Below the pieces are notes generated by a model. The model was not told the DNA's origin. It did not search any database and saw nothing but the letters and a program-made list of their open reading frames with translations. A stretch of DNA of 64,000 nucleotides from Roseiarcus sp963730555 (GTDB lineage Bacteria; Pseudomonadota; Alphaproteobacteria; Rhizobiales; Beijerinckiaceae). Shown here in pieces: positions 1 through 8,724 of this stretch; positions within the stretch are counted from its first letter, which is position 1, and every line of letters starts with the position of its first letter. Both the position numbers and the translations under genes were made by a program. Where the stretch lies: assembly GCA_963730555.1 (NCBI GenBank), contig CAVSSS010000001.1:1-64000 (forward strand). Direction: 5' to 3'.

Positions 1-1
1 C

Positions 2-451
2 GGCTACGGCTCGGGCAGGCTAGGCTACCGCACACTGGACTTCGAGGTGTTCCGGGCGAAGGGCGACTATCAGGGCGCAGCTGTCATCAATTATTGCGAC
101 GAGGCGATCCCCTTCACCCGCATAACCGAGCACAAGCACTTCGCTCCGTGGGAGAAGGATCAATTTGACGGCACGATCTTGTACCGCGAGTTCAGCCGGT
201 CCTGTGGTCCGAACGACATTCCCTATTATCCAATCCGTCAGACTGACGAAGAAGCGATGCTGAACAAATACGTCGATCGCGCGATGGCGACGCGCGGGGT
301 GACATTCGTTGGCCGGCTTGGATCCTACCGCTATCTGGATATGGATGTGACGATCGGCGAGGCGCTCGCCGCCGCCGACGCCATGCTCAAATGCATCGCT
401 GGAGGCGCCGATATTCCGGCGTTCTTTACGCCGCCGCTCAAGGGGCATTAG
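2..451 (+). CDS. glf: UDP-galactopyranose mutase, C-terminal part
   Basis: The reading frame is open from the left edge, so only about the last 150 residues are present. The flavoenzyme UDP-galactopyranose mutase converts UDP-galactopyranose to UDP-galactofuranose in the cytoplasm, supplying galactofuranose for surface glycans. Family-typical stretches are visible: NYCDEAIPFTRITEHKHF near the start of the visible part, and a conserved tail region containing YYPIRQ and GRLGSYRYLDMD. The protein ends in a short proline-rich tail before a TAG stop. The next gene is convergent 28 bases away and encodes a GT2 enzyme that may use the product. The assignment is from remembered family sequence. No frameshift is seen in the visible part. 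Confidence 0.9.
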   Translation, partial: GYGSGRLGYRTLDFEVFRAKGDYQGAAVINYCDEAIPFTRITEHKHFAPWEKDQFDGTILYREFSRSCGPNDIPYYPIRQTDEEAMLNKYVDRAMATRGVTFVGRLGSYRYLDMDVTIGEALAAADAMLKCIAGGADIPAFFTPPLKGH

Positions 452-479
452 AGGGCGGGAAAGAACGACGGGTCGGCGG

Positions 480-1412
480 TCAGTCCAAAAGGCCGAGCTT
501 CTCTTTCTTCGGCATCGAGCGCGCAAATGCGATTCCTGACCATAGCCCGTAAAGTATCGTTCGGCACTTCGCCAGCGCAAAGTTGCGGCTCTTGATAGAC
601 ATGATCATGTCTCTAAACGACCTATAGATGAATTGAATTGTATCCGTTGATGACAGGCCATCGTATTTCAAATTGACAAACAGCCTATTCCGGTAAAGCC
701 AATGATATTGCGCTATCTTGCGAGGATCCTGTTCCACAAACACGCGTTGTGACGCGTCTCCGGATTTCAGATGCTTCGTCTTGCTTTTCCCGACTTGATA
801 AAGTTTTGCGAAGCGGGCGAGCCGAAGGCAATATTCGGTATCGTCGGCCCAGATGAAGAACTCTTTCAAAGGCAGCCCGACCTTTCGCACCAGGTCCGTC
901 GAGACGAGGAACGAAACGAAGGTCAGCGTCTTCATTTCCAAGAGGCCGTCCGCCAGATAGCGGGCATATTGCGGCATATTGTTCGCGCCGGGCCGCTGGC
1001 TAATAGGCTGGACGTTGATGCATTCCCCGTTCAGGTCGAAAACATTGCTGCCAAGAACAGCGTCTTCGCCGACAATCGCCGCCGCCGCCACCAGTTCAGC
1101 CATGGCCTCCGGCTCGGGCTCGCAATCATCGTCCATTAGCCACATATGGGTGCAGGCAAGGGGCAGAGCCGCGCGCATTCCCTCATGAAAGCCGCCGGCG
1201 CCGCCCGTGTTCTCTTCCAGGCGAACTAAGTGGAAATCGGCGCCGCGGCGCGCAACTTCGCCAGCGAGAAACTCTAGCGTCGGCGCATCGGAAGCATTAT
1301 CGACGACCACAAGCTGGCGGACTGGGTAAGTCTGCGAGTCAATCGCCTCGAGACACCGTTTAAGAAGCGCCGGACGGTTCCGTGTTACGACGACTGCCGC
1401 TACACTTATCAT
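480..1412 (-). CDS. Family 2 glycosyltransferase, galactofuranosyl/rhamnosyltransferase-like
   Basis: A 310-residue GT-A fold glycosyltransferase. The N-terminus carries a VVVTRNRPALL nucleotide-binding strand. Residues around 90-95 contain the acidic triplet in LMDDDCEPEPEAM, the metal and nucleotide-sugar site, and WADDTEYCLR near residue 190 supplies the likely catalytic-base region. This layout resembles the GlfT1/rhamnosyltransferase branch of GT2, and the convergent neighbour is a UDP-galactopyranose mutase, so transfer of galactofuranose onto a surface glycan is a reasonable inference. There is no signal peptide or membrane segment, which suits a cytoplasmic or peripheral enzyme. The ATG start is followed directly by the first beta strand. 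The donor sugar is not proven. Confidence 0.85.
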   Translation of the reverse strand: MISVAAVVVTRNRPALLKRCLEAIDSQTYPVRQLVVVDNASDAPTLEFLAGEVARRGADFHLVRLEENTGGAGGFHEGMRAALPLACTHMWLMDDDCEPEPEAMAELVAAAAIVGEDAVLGSNVFDLNGECINVQPISQRPGANNMPQYARYLADGLLEMKTLTFVSFLVSTDLVRKVGLPLKEFFIWADDTEYCLRLARFAKLYQVGKSKTKHLKSGDASQRVFVEQDPRKIAQYHWLYRNRLFVNLKYDGLSSTDTIQFIYRSFRDMIMSIKSRNFALAKCRTILYGLWSGIAFARSMPKKEKLGLLD

Positions 1413-1700
1413 GAGCGCATGTCCTTAAACTATGTACGGTTTGAAATTATTGTCCCAGAGGTCGTATTTTCTTTCGACCACCTAAGATCATGGCGAAGAT
1501 GAACCATGTCGCCGTCCACCTTGTCAAGCATGACGCGCAACTACGCCATAAGAAGCGCGAATTTTTGGCCGTTGAGTGAATGCGAGGCGCGTGCGGCGGC
1601 GATTTCGAAGCCGGCGCCTCCTGAAAGGCGCATTTGCCTTGCAAGGCTCGCGTCAGCGCGGCGCCTCGTCGTGGCGACGCTTCGCTCCCGCGTTTGACGG

Positions 1701-2488
1701 TTATGGGGATTGACGCTCGTTCTTCGCCGCGCGATTGCCTGCCGTCTGCGCTTCCGCCTCACACATGTAAGCGCCGCTTTTCGTGTTGCCGTAATCCCTC
1801 GTGCCGGGGAAATGATAGATGTGCGAATGCTCATTGACCCAAACGACAGTTGATCCGGGACAACAATACTGAGCTTCTTGCGCTGACGCAGTTCCGCCTC
1901 CGGTCGACATGGCGGTCCCAGCAGGTGGAGCTGCTGGCCGCTGCCACGGAAACAAGGAACCCGATTGTGTCGGCGCTGGGCGAAGGCGAGGGAGCCGGCC
2001 CTGGTATTGCTGGTGCAAATCCTCCTTGCCGCGGAGCGCTTGTCGTTGAGGCGATCTGCGCCCGGCAGGCTTTCAGGAACTGCGGCCAAGTCGCGCCGCC
2101 GGTTGTTTCACCCGCTTTTGCGGCTTGCCACTGCCCCGCCACACTGTTTCATCACGCCTTGTTTTCCAGCGGCCGTCGAGGTGGTCGGAGCTGAGACAGG
2201 AGACGCTGGCTGCTGCCACGGAAAGAGGGGGCCAGTCTGAGGCCGGGCGGGAGCGGCTGTCGCAGTTCCAGAACCGAGCTGCGCCCTGCATTGGGCCAGA
2301 AACTGAGGCCACGTCTCGCCATTCGTCGTTCCTGCCGTTTTCGCGGCTTGCCATTGCTCGCCGCACTGCTTCATGACGCTTTGCGCATTCGCGGCGACAG
2401 CCGTTCCGAGCACGATCGCTGTGGCCATGCCGCCCGAATTGTTTTCCGCATCAAAACCTCCGGGATCGGGCCCCTTTCCGCCAGTCAT
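1701..2488 (-). pseudogene. Secreted repeat protein, broken by frameshifts
   Basis: Three reading frames together encode one recognisable protein. The first part has a signal-like stretch ending AVAANAQ, then a repeat of the form VMKQCGEQWQAAK...TWPQFLAQCRAQ followed by a proline-rich linker with PLFPWQ. A second repeat begins near 2150 but is thrown out of frame by an extra G in a G-run (about 2130-2140); it continues in the next frame as QWQAAKAGETTGGATWPQFL. A second shift near 1985-2010 restores the proline linker and the C-terminal domain with VVWVNEHSHIYHF and GAYMCEAEA, a tail common in small exported rhizobial proteins. Function is unknown. The exact 5' end is uncertain; an ATG at 2428 is the more likely start. 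The gene is either decayed or misread in two places. Confidence 0.6.
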
Positions 2489-2534
2489 ACCTCAAAGCTG
2501 GGCGGAACGATGAGGCCCCAATTCTGACGAAAAA

Positions 2535-3511
2535 TTAGACTGCGTCCTTCGATAAGGGGGCGCTGAATGATGGACCATGGGACCGCTCGAAGATCACTCC
2601 CGGGGTAAGCCTAGCACCACGCACGAGTTCGCGGCCGTTCACTATTGATCGACTGGGGCGCTGCACTTGGAGAATTTCTACTGCGCCGTCACCACAAGCG
2701 ATCCGCATGTCCTCGGTAAGAAGAGTGCCGGGGAATCCGATCCCAGTCGTGACCTTAGCGCGGAGAAATTTGACCTGTTCGTCCCGGCCGTCGACCGACA
2801 TCCTTGAAAAGGCGCCCGGCCACGGCGACAGTCCGTGAATCTGGTTGCGCACAGTTTCTGCGGTTTGTGTCCAATCAATATCTGCTTCGCTCTTCTTGAT
2901 CTTGTGCGCGTAAGATATGCCTTCGCTCGATTGCTCTCGAAACTCCAGTCGACCGGTTTCCATTGTCCGTAAGGCTCTCACCGCCAATTGGGCAGCAACC
3001 GACGCAAGACGATTTGTAAGATCTCCGGCCGTGTCATCTGGACTTATGGTGGTGCTTTCACGCATGGCTACTGGCCCCGTATCTAGGCCAGCATCTATAC
3101 GCATAACGTCAACCCCGGTACTCTTGTCGCCCGCCATAATCGCCCGCTGGATCGGGGCGGCGCCCGCCATCGTGGTAACAGCGAGGCGTGGAGATTGAGG
3201 CATCCCAATCTAGGCATTTCGAGAATAGGAATCGGCAGCAAGAGGCCATAGGCGATCACAAGGGCGAGATCCGCAGCCTGATTCTTGAACTGTTTCTGAG
3301 TTTCGACGTCGCGCAACGAAGCCGGCGTGAACACCGGGATTCCAAGGGAATCGGCCGTTGAGTGAACCGGTGTTTTCCTTATTTCAAGCCCTCGGCGGCC
3401 ACTCTGCGCAGGCGCTCGCGTGTAGACCGCGACCGGTTCACTGCCGCTTTTGGATATTTCCAACAACGTTGGAACCGCAAATTCCGGCGTGCCCATGAAG
3501 ACAAGTCGCAT
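2535..3511 (-). pseudogene. fmt: Methionyl-tRNA formyltransferase-like gene, frameshifted
   Basis: The N-terminal part starts MRLVFMGTPEFAVPTL and runs to the formyl-transfer signature NLHASLLPRWR, where the frame is lost. The next frame resumes with APIQRAIMAGD and DAGLDTGP and continues through the C-terminal tRNA-binding-type domain to a stop at 2535. One missing G near 3160-3190, in the GC-rich codons of RWRGAAP, explains the break. Added together the product would be about 325 residues, normal for Fmt, which formylates initiator Met-tRNA. The usual neighbours def and truA are absent and recombinases lie next door, so this is more likely a second, horizontally carried copy than the essential gene. 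A formyltransferase acting on amino-sugars is less likely, given the full-length Fmt-type C-terminus. Confidence 0.75.
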
Positions 3512-3599
3512 CGTCTGCTCGATCAACATTCAAAATTCATGAGATCAAGACCTCATTTCGTTCCACCCTTGGCGCAACGCAGAGAAGTGAGCCGCAAAC

Positions 3600-4364
3600 C
3601 TATCTCAGCAACAACGTCGGGCGCTCCAAATGATTTGAGAGCCGGACTTCTCTTGTCCGCCGACTAGCCCATGGTTTTGGCTTTCTCTCCCCCGCATATT
3701 CAAAGACCCTAGAGACCATTCGGTCCCGCCAAATTATTCGTCTGCGCGGTGTCTCGATACCCATTGCTGTCAGCTCAAGCGCGATCCCATGGATAGTTTC
3801 TCCCCGGTCGCGTAGTTCACAAAGCAATGGGAGATAGTCGAGCGCACGGCTCTTCGCCTTCTCACGGATCGCACGAACTTGAGCCTTCCGCGCAGCGTCC
3901 GAAAATCGATGCGTGCTTGGGTCGGGGTTACCGAATTTTCGGCCGCGAGCCCTCGCTGCAGCAAATGCGGCCTTCGTGCGCTCCGAAATCAGGCGCGCCT
4001 CGTATTCGGCCACGGCGGCGAGAATGTGGATCGTGAAGCGATTCGCTAGCGGCATATCGGCTGCGACAAAATCGACGCCGCTCTTCATCAGGCCCGCGAT
4101 CATCGCAGTACTGCGGGCGAGCCGGTCAAGCCGTGCGATCACGAGCTTGGCGTCATAGACCCGGCAGAACCAAAGCGCTTCCGCAAGTTTTGGTCGGCCA
4201 CTGTTCCGGCCGCTCTCGATCTCGGTCAACTCAGCGAGTATTTTGCCTCCGTTTGCAGCGACGTAGCGCCGAACGGCGTCTTGCTGGGCCAGAAGGCCGA
4301 GCCCTGAACGCTCTTGCTGGCGCGTCGAGACCCTGTAATACGCTACAATAGGTTTAGCGCTCAC
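3600..4364 (-). CDS. Serine recombinase, resolvase/invertase family
   Basis: The N-terminal resolvase domain begins VAYYRVSTRQQERSG; the serine of the YRVST motif is the nucleophile that attacks DNA. Later conserved segments are LVIARLDRLARS, where the arginines contact the scissile phosphate, and FTIHILAAVAEYEARLISERT. The C-terminal region (about residues 150-250) is a basic DNA-binding extension with a helix-turn-helix-like HGIALELTAMGI. A GTG at 4364 preceded by a GGGAAGG ribosome-binding site is preferred to the longer frame from 4415, because it leaves only an 11-base overlap with the upstream recombinase gene. The pair is probably co-transcribed. It would catalyse site-specific recombination of a mobile island. 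Confidence 0.85.
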   Translation of the reverse strand: MSAKPIVAYYRVSTRQQERSGLGLLAQQDAVRRYVAANGGKILAELTEIESGRNSGRPKLAEALWFCRVYDAKLVIARLDRLARSTAMIAGLMKSGVDFVAADMPLANRFTIHILAAVAEYEARLISERTKAAFAAARARGRKFGNPDPSTHRFSDAARKAQVRAIREKAKSRALDYLPLLCELRDRGETIHGIALELTAMGIETPRRRIIWRDRMVSRVFEYAGERKPKPWASRRTREVRLSNHLERPTLLLR

Positions 4365-5331
4365 GGGTGTGAGGCCTTCCCGTTCCCACCCTAAGCACAG
4401 AGACGTTGAGTGCACGCATCAAATAGCGTCGGATCGACGCCGGTCCCCAATCGCCACCCCAAGGCGACTCGACGCCGCGCCGTCCGAACTCAGTGGCGAT
4501 CTCACGATAGGTTTTGCCTTCACCCCGCCACGTCAAGAGAAGCGAGCCTATTTCACCGAGGCGCTTTCGGACCTTGTTTTGCGCCGTCCCGATCCTCTTG
4601 CCCGGCGACCCTTGCCTGAACGCGGCGGCAGTCTGTCCCGCGATCCGCCATATCGAGTTCTTTGTCCAGGGCGCTCGTCGTGGCGGCGCAATGCCGCTCT
4701 CGTTGAACTGATCGGCGATGATGCGATAGGAATTGCCCTCAGCGATGGCTTTCCAGATGAGCGGCGCTAAGTCTTGGGCTCGGGCCTTCGAGTGGCCTTG
4801 CCTCACAAAAGCGCTTGCCTCGTGACAGCCAGGCGGAAAGCGTCGGGGGGTACCGCCAGCCGAAGATCCGATCTTCGCTCCACGTTCCCGTCTCACGGCA
4901 ATAACCTGCGTCATCCGCTCTGACGCAAGGCGCGACTCGTACTCGGCGACCGCAGCGAGAATGTGGATCGTGAACCGATTGGCCTCGGGAAAGTCTGCCG
5001 CGACAAATTCAAGTCCGCTCTCCATAAGCCGCGCGACCATCTCGACATTACGGGAAAGCCGGTCAAGCCGCGCGATAACAAGCACGGCGCGGGCGACGCG
5101 ACAGAGGCTCAGCGCGTTGCTAAGCTCCGGCCTGCTATCTTTCCGCCCGCTCATGACCTCGGAGAATTCGGCGACGATGACGCCGGGATTGGCGGCGACG
5201 TAATCTTCCACCGCTGCTCGTTGGGCTTCGATGCTGAAACCGAACCGCCCTTGTTGGCCCGTCGAGACACGATAGTAGGCCACATATCGCCGGGGCGGCT
5301 CGCCTTCGCTCAGTCTATGGACGCGAGACAT
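4354..5331 (-). CDS. Serine recombinase with C-terminal DNA-binding repeats
   Basis: The protein (about 325 residues from the ATG of MSRVHRL) has a complete resolvase catalytic domain: AYYRVSTGQQ with the nucleophilic serine, LVIARLDRLSRN, and NRFTIHILAAVAEYESRLASERM. Two C-terminal modules follow, each with the arrangement of a recombinase helix-turn-helix (SYRIIADQFNESGI and TYREIATEFGRRGV). It is about 35-45% similar by eye to the downstream recombinase, which it overlaps by 11 bases. Tandem serine recombinases often mark the integration module of an island or a dissected transposon. The longer frame back to 5457 overlaps a plausible upstream gene and lacks family similarity. Confidence 0.85.
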   Translation of the reverse strand: MSRVHRLSEGEPPRRYVAYYRVSTGQQGRFGFSIEAQRAAVEDYVAANPGVIVAEFSEVMSGRKDSRPELSNALSLCRVARAVLVIARLDRLSRNVEMVARLMESGLEFVAADFPEANRFTIHILAAVAEYESRLASERMTQVIAVRRERGAKIGSSAGGTPRRFPPGCHEASAFVRQGHSKARAQDLAPLIWKAIAEGNSYRIIADQFNESGIAPPRRAPWTKNSIWRIAGQTAAAFRQGSPGKRIGTAQNKVRKRLGEIGSLLLTWRGEGKTYREIATEFGRRGVESPWGGDWGPASIRRYLMRALNVSVLRVGTGRPHTRER

Positions 5332-5389
5332 TATTGCGATCGTCCATGCTTCAGGCTCCGCTCGCGTGTCCAACGCTGCAGCGACTAGG

Positions 5390-5695
5390 TCAGCCGCGAC
5401 CGGCCTTGAGCCGTTCGTAGACCTCTTGTCCGTCCAAATCGACCAGGCGCAACGCATGTGCGCCGGGCGGCCATTCAGCGTCGCCCACGTGTCTTATCGC
5501 CCCTTCGATGTTTGCGGCACGGACGGTCGTTTCAGCAAGGCCGAGTGCGCCCCGCTCGGTTGGAGGGCCGAGGAACTGCAGGCGGTATGTTGCCGACCCG
5601 AGAACTTCACCTCCGGTATTCCACGCCACCGTGATGCGAAAACGTCCGGCGGCAGTGTTTGGGAAACGACACGCTGCCCTCGCGGTAAACGGCAT
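5390..5695 (-). CDS. Hypothetical protein
   Basis: A 101-residue product without a named domain. The second half (GLAETTVRAANIEGAIRHV, then ALRLVDLDGQEVYERL) has the regular strand-helix-strand composition of small conserved alphaproteobacterial proteins, and the frame keeps GC-rich third positions, so it is probably real. It lies just upstream of the recombinase pair on the same strand and may share their transcript. Function unknown. Confidence 0.5.
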   Translation of the reverse strand: MPFTARAACRFPNTAAGRFRITVAWNTGGEVLGSATYRLQFLGPPTERGALGLAETTVRAANIEGAIRHVGDAEWPPGAHALRLVDLDGQEVYERLKAGRG

Positions 5696-5759
5696 CCTGG
5701 CGATTGGACTGGGCCCGACTGGGATCTCAACCGACCCGCGGTTCGCCGACTTGCAGTCT

Positions 5760-6185
5760 AACTCCCATTAAATACGAGATATCCCTCGGCGCCTACCGAA
5801 AAGTAGTTCGCCTATCCGCGTGCGGTTCACTTTCCCCACTAGCGTGGTGGCCGCTTGCCATGTTCCCGATCGGTCGGTCAGCGCGTGGACTTTCCCGACC
5901 ACGCGCTGAATGCTTTCCTTTGACGGCCGGTAGCCAATACGAGCTCGGCCGGCCCTCGCCGAAAACATTCGCCCGAACGTGTATCCCATGAAGTCGAACT
6001 CGCCTTCCGGCACTTTGCAGGTGCGTGTCTTCTCCTCGTTCACCGCCAGCTTCAGCTTGCCTATGATCTCGCGCAAGCTTTGCAATGCCGCCACAGGATC
6101 ACGAGATCGTCGGCGTAGGTCACGAACCGCGCCAAGAGGCCGCAAGGCGATAGCGCGGGCGCGAAGGGAACTCGCTAAGCGAACG
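5760..6185 (-). pseudogene. Group II intron reverse transcriptase/maturase remnant
   Basis: Three frames carry consecutive pieces of a group II intron-encoded reverse transcriptase. Near 6110-6145 the complement encodes RFVTYADDLVI with the YADD catalytic motif. The next frame gives LQSLREIIGKLKLAVNEEKT, then FDFMGYTFGRM and GYRPSKESIQR, the conserved finger/thumb boundary. A third frame near 5770-5800 gives ANYFSVG from the maturase domain. The N-terminal palm and fingers and the rest of domain X are absent. I could not identify the intron RNA domains V and VI. This is a dead retroelement fragment. Confidence 0.8.
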
Positions 6186-6298
6186 TGAGCCCTATCGCGT
6201 CCTCAACAAATTGGTTGAATTGCGCATAACCAACAGTTCGGCGTAGTTTCGCTACAGATGCCGAGAGTAGAAATAAGCTATCACAGAGGAGGACTGGG

Positions 6299-6505
6299 AT
6301 GACACGGGAGACGCAACGCCAGCTCTATCAAGCGGTCAAGGCGCATATATTCGAATTAGAAATCACACGAGGTGTCGGGGAGGGTCTCGATCGGGAGGCC
6401 CTGGATCGCCGGATTGAGGCCGCTCGGCAGCTTTCAGAATGGCTCTCGCAAGTTCTTGAGCTTCAGCCTGCGGCTTTCCCAGCAGCTCAAACGCCGCCCC
6501 CATAA
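6299..6505 (+). CDS. Small hypothetical protein
   Basis: A 68-residue frame begins with ATG nine bases after a strong AGGAGG ribosome-binding site. The product is a charged, probably alpha-helical peptide (LYQAVKAHIFELEITRGVG, then LDRRIEAARQLSEWLSQVLEL) with a proline-rich tail. No family is recognised. An opposing frame at 6363-6605 overlaps it and cannot be excluded as the real gene, but it lacks a clear ribosome-binding site. Confidence 0.4.
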   Translation: MTRETQRQLYQAVKAHIFELEITRGVGEGLDREALDRRIEAARQLSEWLSQVLELQPAAFPAAQTPPP

Positions 6506-6772
6506 AGCTCTCCAGCTGATCCGGATCAAACTCCGCCTTACGCACCCGATCCTCCAAAGGCTTCCGATCGTCGCCAAAGCGCAAGCGGTACGCGGTGGGG
6601 TCCATTGGGTCATGCCATCAACAAATTTCTTACGTTTTTTATCGTCTTAAAGTCAATCGGAGCGAAACATTTTGAAGCCCCTTTCGAAGCGACGCAGCCG
6701 CGCGCCCTCCCACGGAGGGCAATCATCGCCGCTTAAAAGCGGGATTTTTGACCTTCACCCAGTTGCGGCGCC

Positions 6773-7042
6773 ATGAGCCACTCTCGCTCCGACCCCGATT
6801 TCTGGATGTACGAGACGAGCGGCGTCCTGCGCCCTGCGGTCAGGGCCTATCTCAAAGGCAAGCCGATGACAGCGAAAGACATCGCCGCCATGCGCACCTA
6901 CTTAAGGGTGTGGGTCTTCGCGCCAGAGTTCGACGGCGATGGTGTCGAGGCGCTGCGACAGACGGTCGACGGGCTCGCCAGCCGGGAGGCGATTGAAGAC
7001 TGGCTGGCGACGGCGCGCAAAGAGTGGGTCAGCCCATTGTGA
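6773..7042 (+). CDS. Hypothetical protein
   Basis: An 89-residue product with no named domain. It has an aromatic N-terminus (DPDFWMYETSG), a basic central segment, and an acidic helical C-terminus (DGVEALRQTVDGLASREAIEDWLATARKEW). Composition and codon use look like a genuine small gene. It sits alone between a decayed region and an IS481 fragment. Confidence 0.5.
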   Translation: MSHSRSDPDFWMYETSGVLRPAVRAYLKGKPMTAKDIAAMRTYLRVWVFAPEFDGDGVEALRQTVDGLASREAIEDWLATARKEWVSPL

Positions 7043-7121
7043 CAAGTCTGATGTGTAGTAGCTGGAACTTGATCTGACGGACGGCGTCTGGAGTGTGGTC
7101 GGGTCCGCGTGTCGGGTCTGC

Positions 7122-7375
7122 TCAGGCGGCGATCATTTTCTCCTTCGCTAGCGGTGTCGCGTCAAGGAACGTTTGCATCGGCGTTTTGCCGAGGCACCAT
7201 CGTCCCTGGTGCGGCCTTTCCTCGTTGTAGTTCTTGGCCCAATCATCGAGATCGCTCTGCAGCTCGCCGATCGAGCCGTAGATCTTCTTGCGGAAGGCGA
7301 CACGGTAGAACTCGTCGAGCACGGTCTTGTGGAACCGCTCAACAATTCCATTATCCGGTATGTGATCCGTCGGCG
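7122..7375 (-). pseudogene. IS481-type transposase fragment
   Basis: Only the last third of an rve-fold transposase remains. ERFHKTVLDEFYRVAF contains the final glutamate region of the DDE triad, and NYNEERPHQGR with GKTPMQTFLD is the conserved C-terminal block. The catalytic N-terminal half is missing, so the element is dead. It lies just downstream of the first GT2 paralogue. Confidence 0.85.
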
Positions 7376-7465
7376 CCTTGCGAACTTTGCCAACACGCGA
7401 AACGCCTGAGGCAGGACACATATGCGGGTTGCATCGCGTCCTTTGAACCTATCTCCGGGCTGCTC

Positions 7466-8428
7466 CTAAACCGCGGAGCCGCGCCCACTCATTCGCCTTC
7501 CGATGCTGGTGGCGGTGCGGGACACGAGCCGCCGCGTCAGCTCAGGTCTGGCAGCAAGATAAGCGAGATATTTGGCGTATTGGCCGGAATGCCGGTAGCT
7601 TCGAGCAACGTTAGACTGAAGAAGAAGAGTCATAGTCTTCCGGAAATCATCTATGGCTTGCTTGAGCGTCGGGTCGAGACGATCTTCATATTTTTGGCTT
7701 AACATGTCACCTACGCTCTGAATCTTACGGTAATCTTTTACCGACCGGGAGTGAGGGGAACGCCCAGACGGCGCGTTTGGAACTGAGTAGATGTAATAAG
7801 GTTCATTGATCATGATGATCTTGGCTCCGTTGAACAGACTTTCGACATAAAGCACCAGATCTTCGGAGAAATTTATGCTTTCATCATATTCAAGCTTATG
7901 GTCGGCAAGAAACTTGCGGCGCATGATTGGCTTCATGAGCCCAAAGGAAGCATCTGAGATATTAAAATCGTCTTCCGCGCGAAACATGTCGAGAAGCCCA
8001 ATCTGCTTCTGGGGCTCGGGAAGTTTGTAGTAGGGCGGTTTGAATTCCACATCTGCGACGATGTCCCACATCTCCAGATCATCGGCGACGAAGTCGGCTG
8101 ATGTCGCACGGGCGACCTCCGACAGGCGCTCAAGCCGGCCCGGCTTCCAGGCGTCGTCGGCATCAAGCAGGGCGATCCAATCAGCTTTTGCCGCGCGGAG
8201 ACCGACATTGCGCGCAGCCGAAGGGCCGCCATTGATGGGGGTTGAGAGCAGGCGAAGCGAGGGAATTTCCCGCCCCAGCGCCCTAGCGACCTCGACTGTA
8301 TCGTCGGTCGAGCAGTCGTCGATGACGAGAATCTCGAGCGGCGGAAGCGTTTGCGCCGCAGCGCTTCGGATCGCGCGTCCGATAATGCCTGAGACATTGT
8401 AAGCTGGAATGACGACAGAAAAATCCAT
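7466..8428 (-). CDS. Family 2 glycosyltransferase, paralogue A
   Basis: A 320-residue GT-A glycosyltransferase starting MDFSVVIPAYNVSG. VIDDCSTDDTV near residues 35-44 and LLDADDAWKPGR (DADD at 89-92) form the nucleotide-sugar and metal site; NFSEDLVLYVESL near residue 190 carries the likely catalytic acidic pair. The C-terminal 100 residues are a family-specific helical tail with GRSPHSRS. The ATG at 8428 follows a good AGGAGG site, so the longer frame to 8566 is not used. Two full paralogues lie at 10901 and 42596 and a fragment at 37519. Next upstream on the same strand is a beta-helix exported protein. Probably adds one sugar to a cell-surface repeat unit; donor and acceptor unknown. Confidence 0.88.
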   Translation of the reverse strand: MDFSVVIPAYNVSGIIGRAIRSAAAQTLPPLEILVIDDCSTDDTVEVARALGREIPSLRLLSTPINGGPSAARNVGLRAAKADWIALLDADDAWKPGRLERLSEVARATSADFVADDLEMWDIVADVEFKPPYYKLPEPQKQIGLLDMFRAEDDFNISDASFGLMKPIMRRKFLADHKLEYDESINFSEDLVLYVESLFNGAKIIMINEPYYIYSVPNAPSGRSPHSRSVKDYRKIQSVGDMLSQKYEDRLDPTLKQAIDDFRKTMTLLLQSNVARSYRHSGQYAKYLAYLAARPELTRRLVSRTATSIGRRMSGRGSAV

Positions 8429-8724
8429 CGGCCCTCCTGGTCGATTGCTATCGCTCGCCGAGACCGGCCTCAGAGTGGAAGAGTTATGGTTCGGATCGGT
8501 TGTTAGCAGACTCTCGAAATGAGAAAAAGAATCACGGCCTAGCATCACGACGAACGCCGTCGTCATGGCCGTGCGCGCCGGGATAAGTGGCCAGCAGTTC
8601 TCACGAACCGCGGGCGGAATTGAAACACAGAACCCCTGACGATCCGATCGACGAGGGCTCCCGGGTTGTGTGTCCTCTCAAAGTCAAGCGGCGTACGCTG
8701 CACGATTAGCGCGATGATTTCCTT

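Noticed and set aside
6363..6605. An 80-codon frame on the minus strand with natural-looking helical sequence.
   Set aside because: It overlaps the plus-strand frame at 6299-6505, which has a strong AGGAGG site. No ribosome-binding site or family supports the minus-strand frame, although it could be the real gene.
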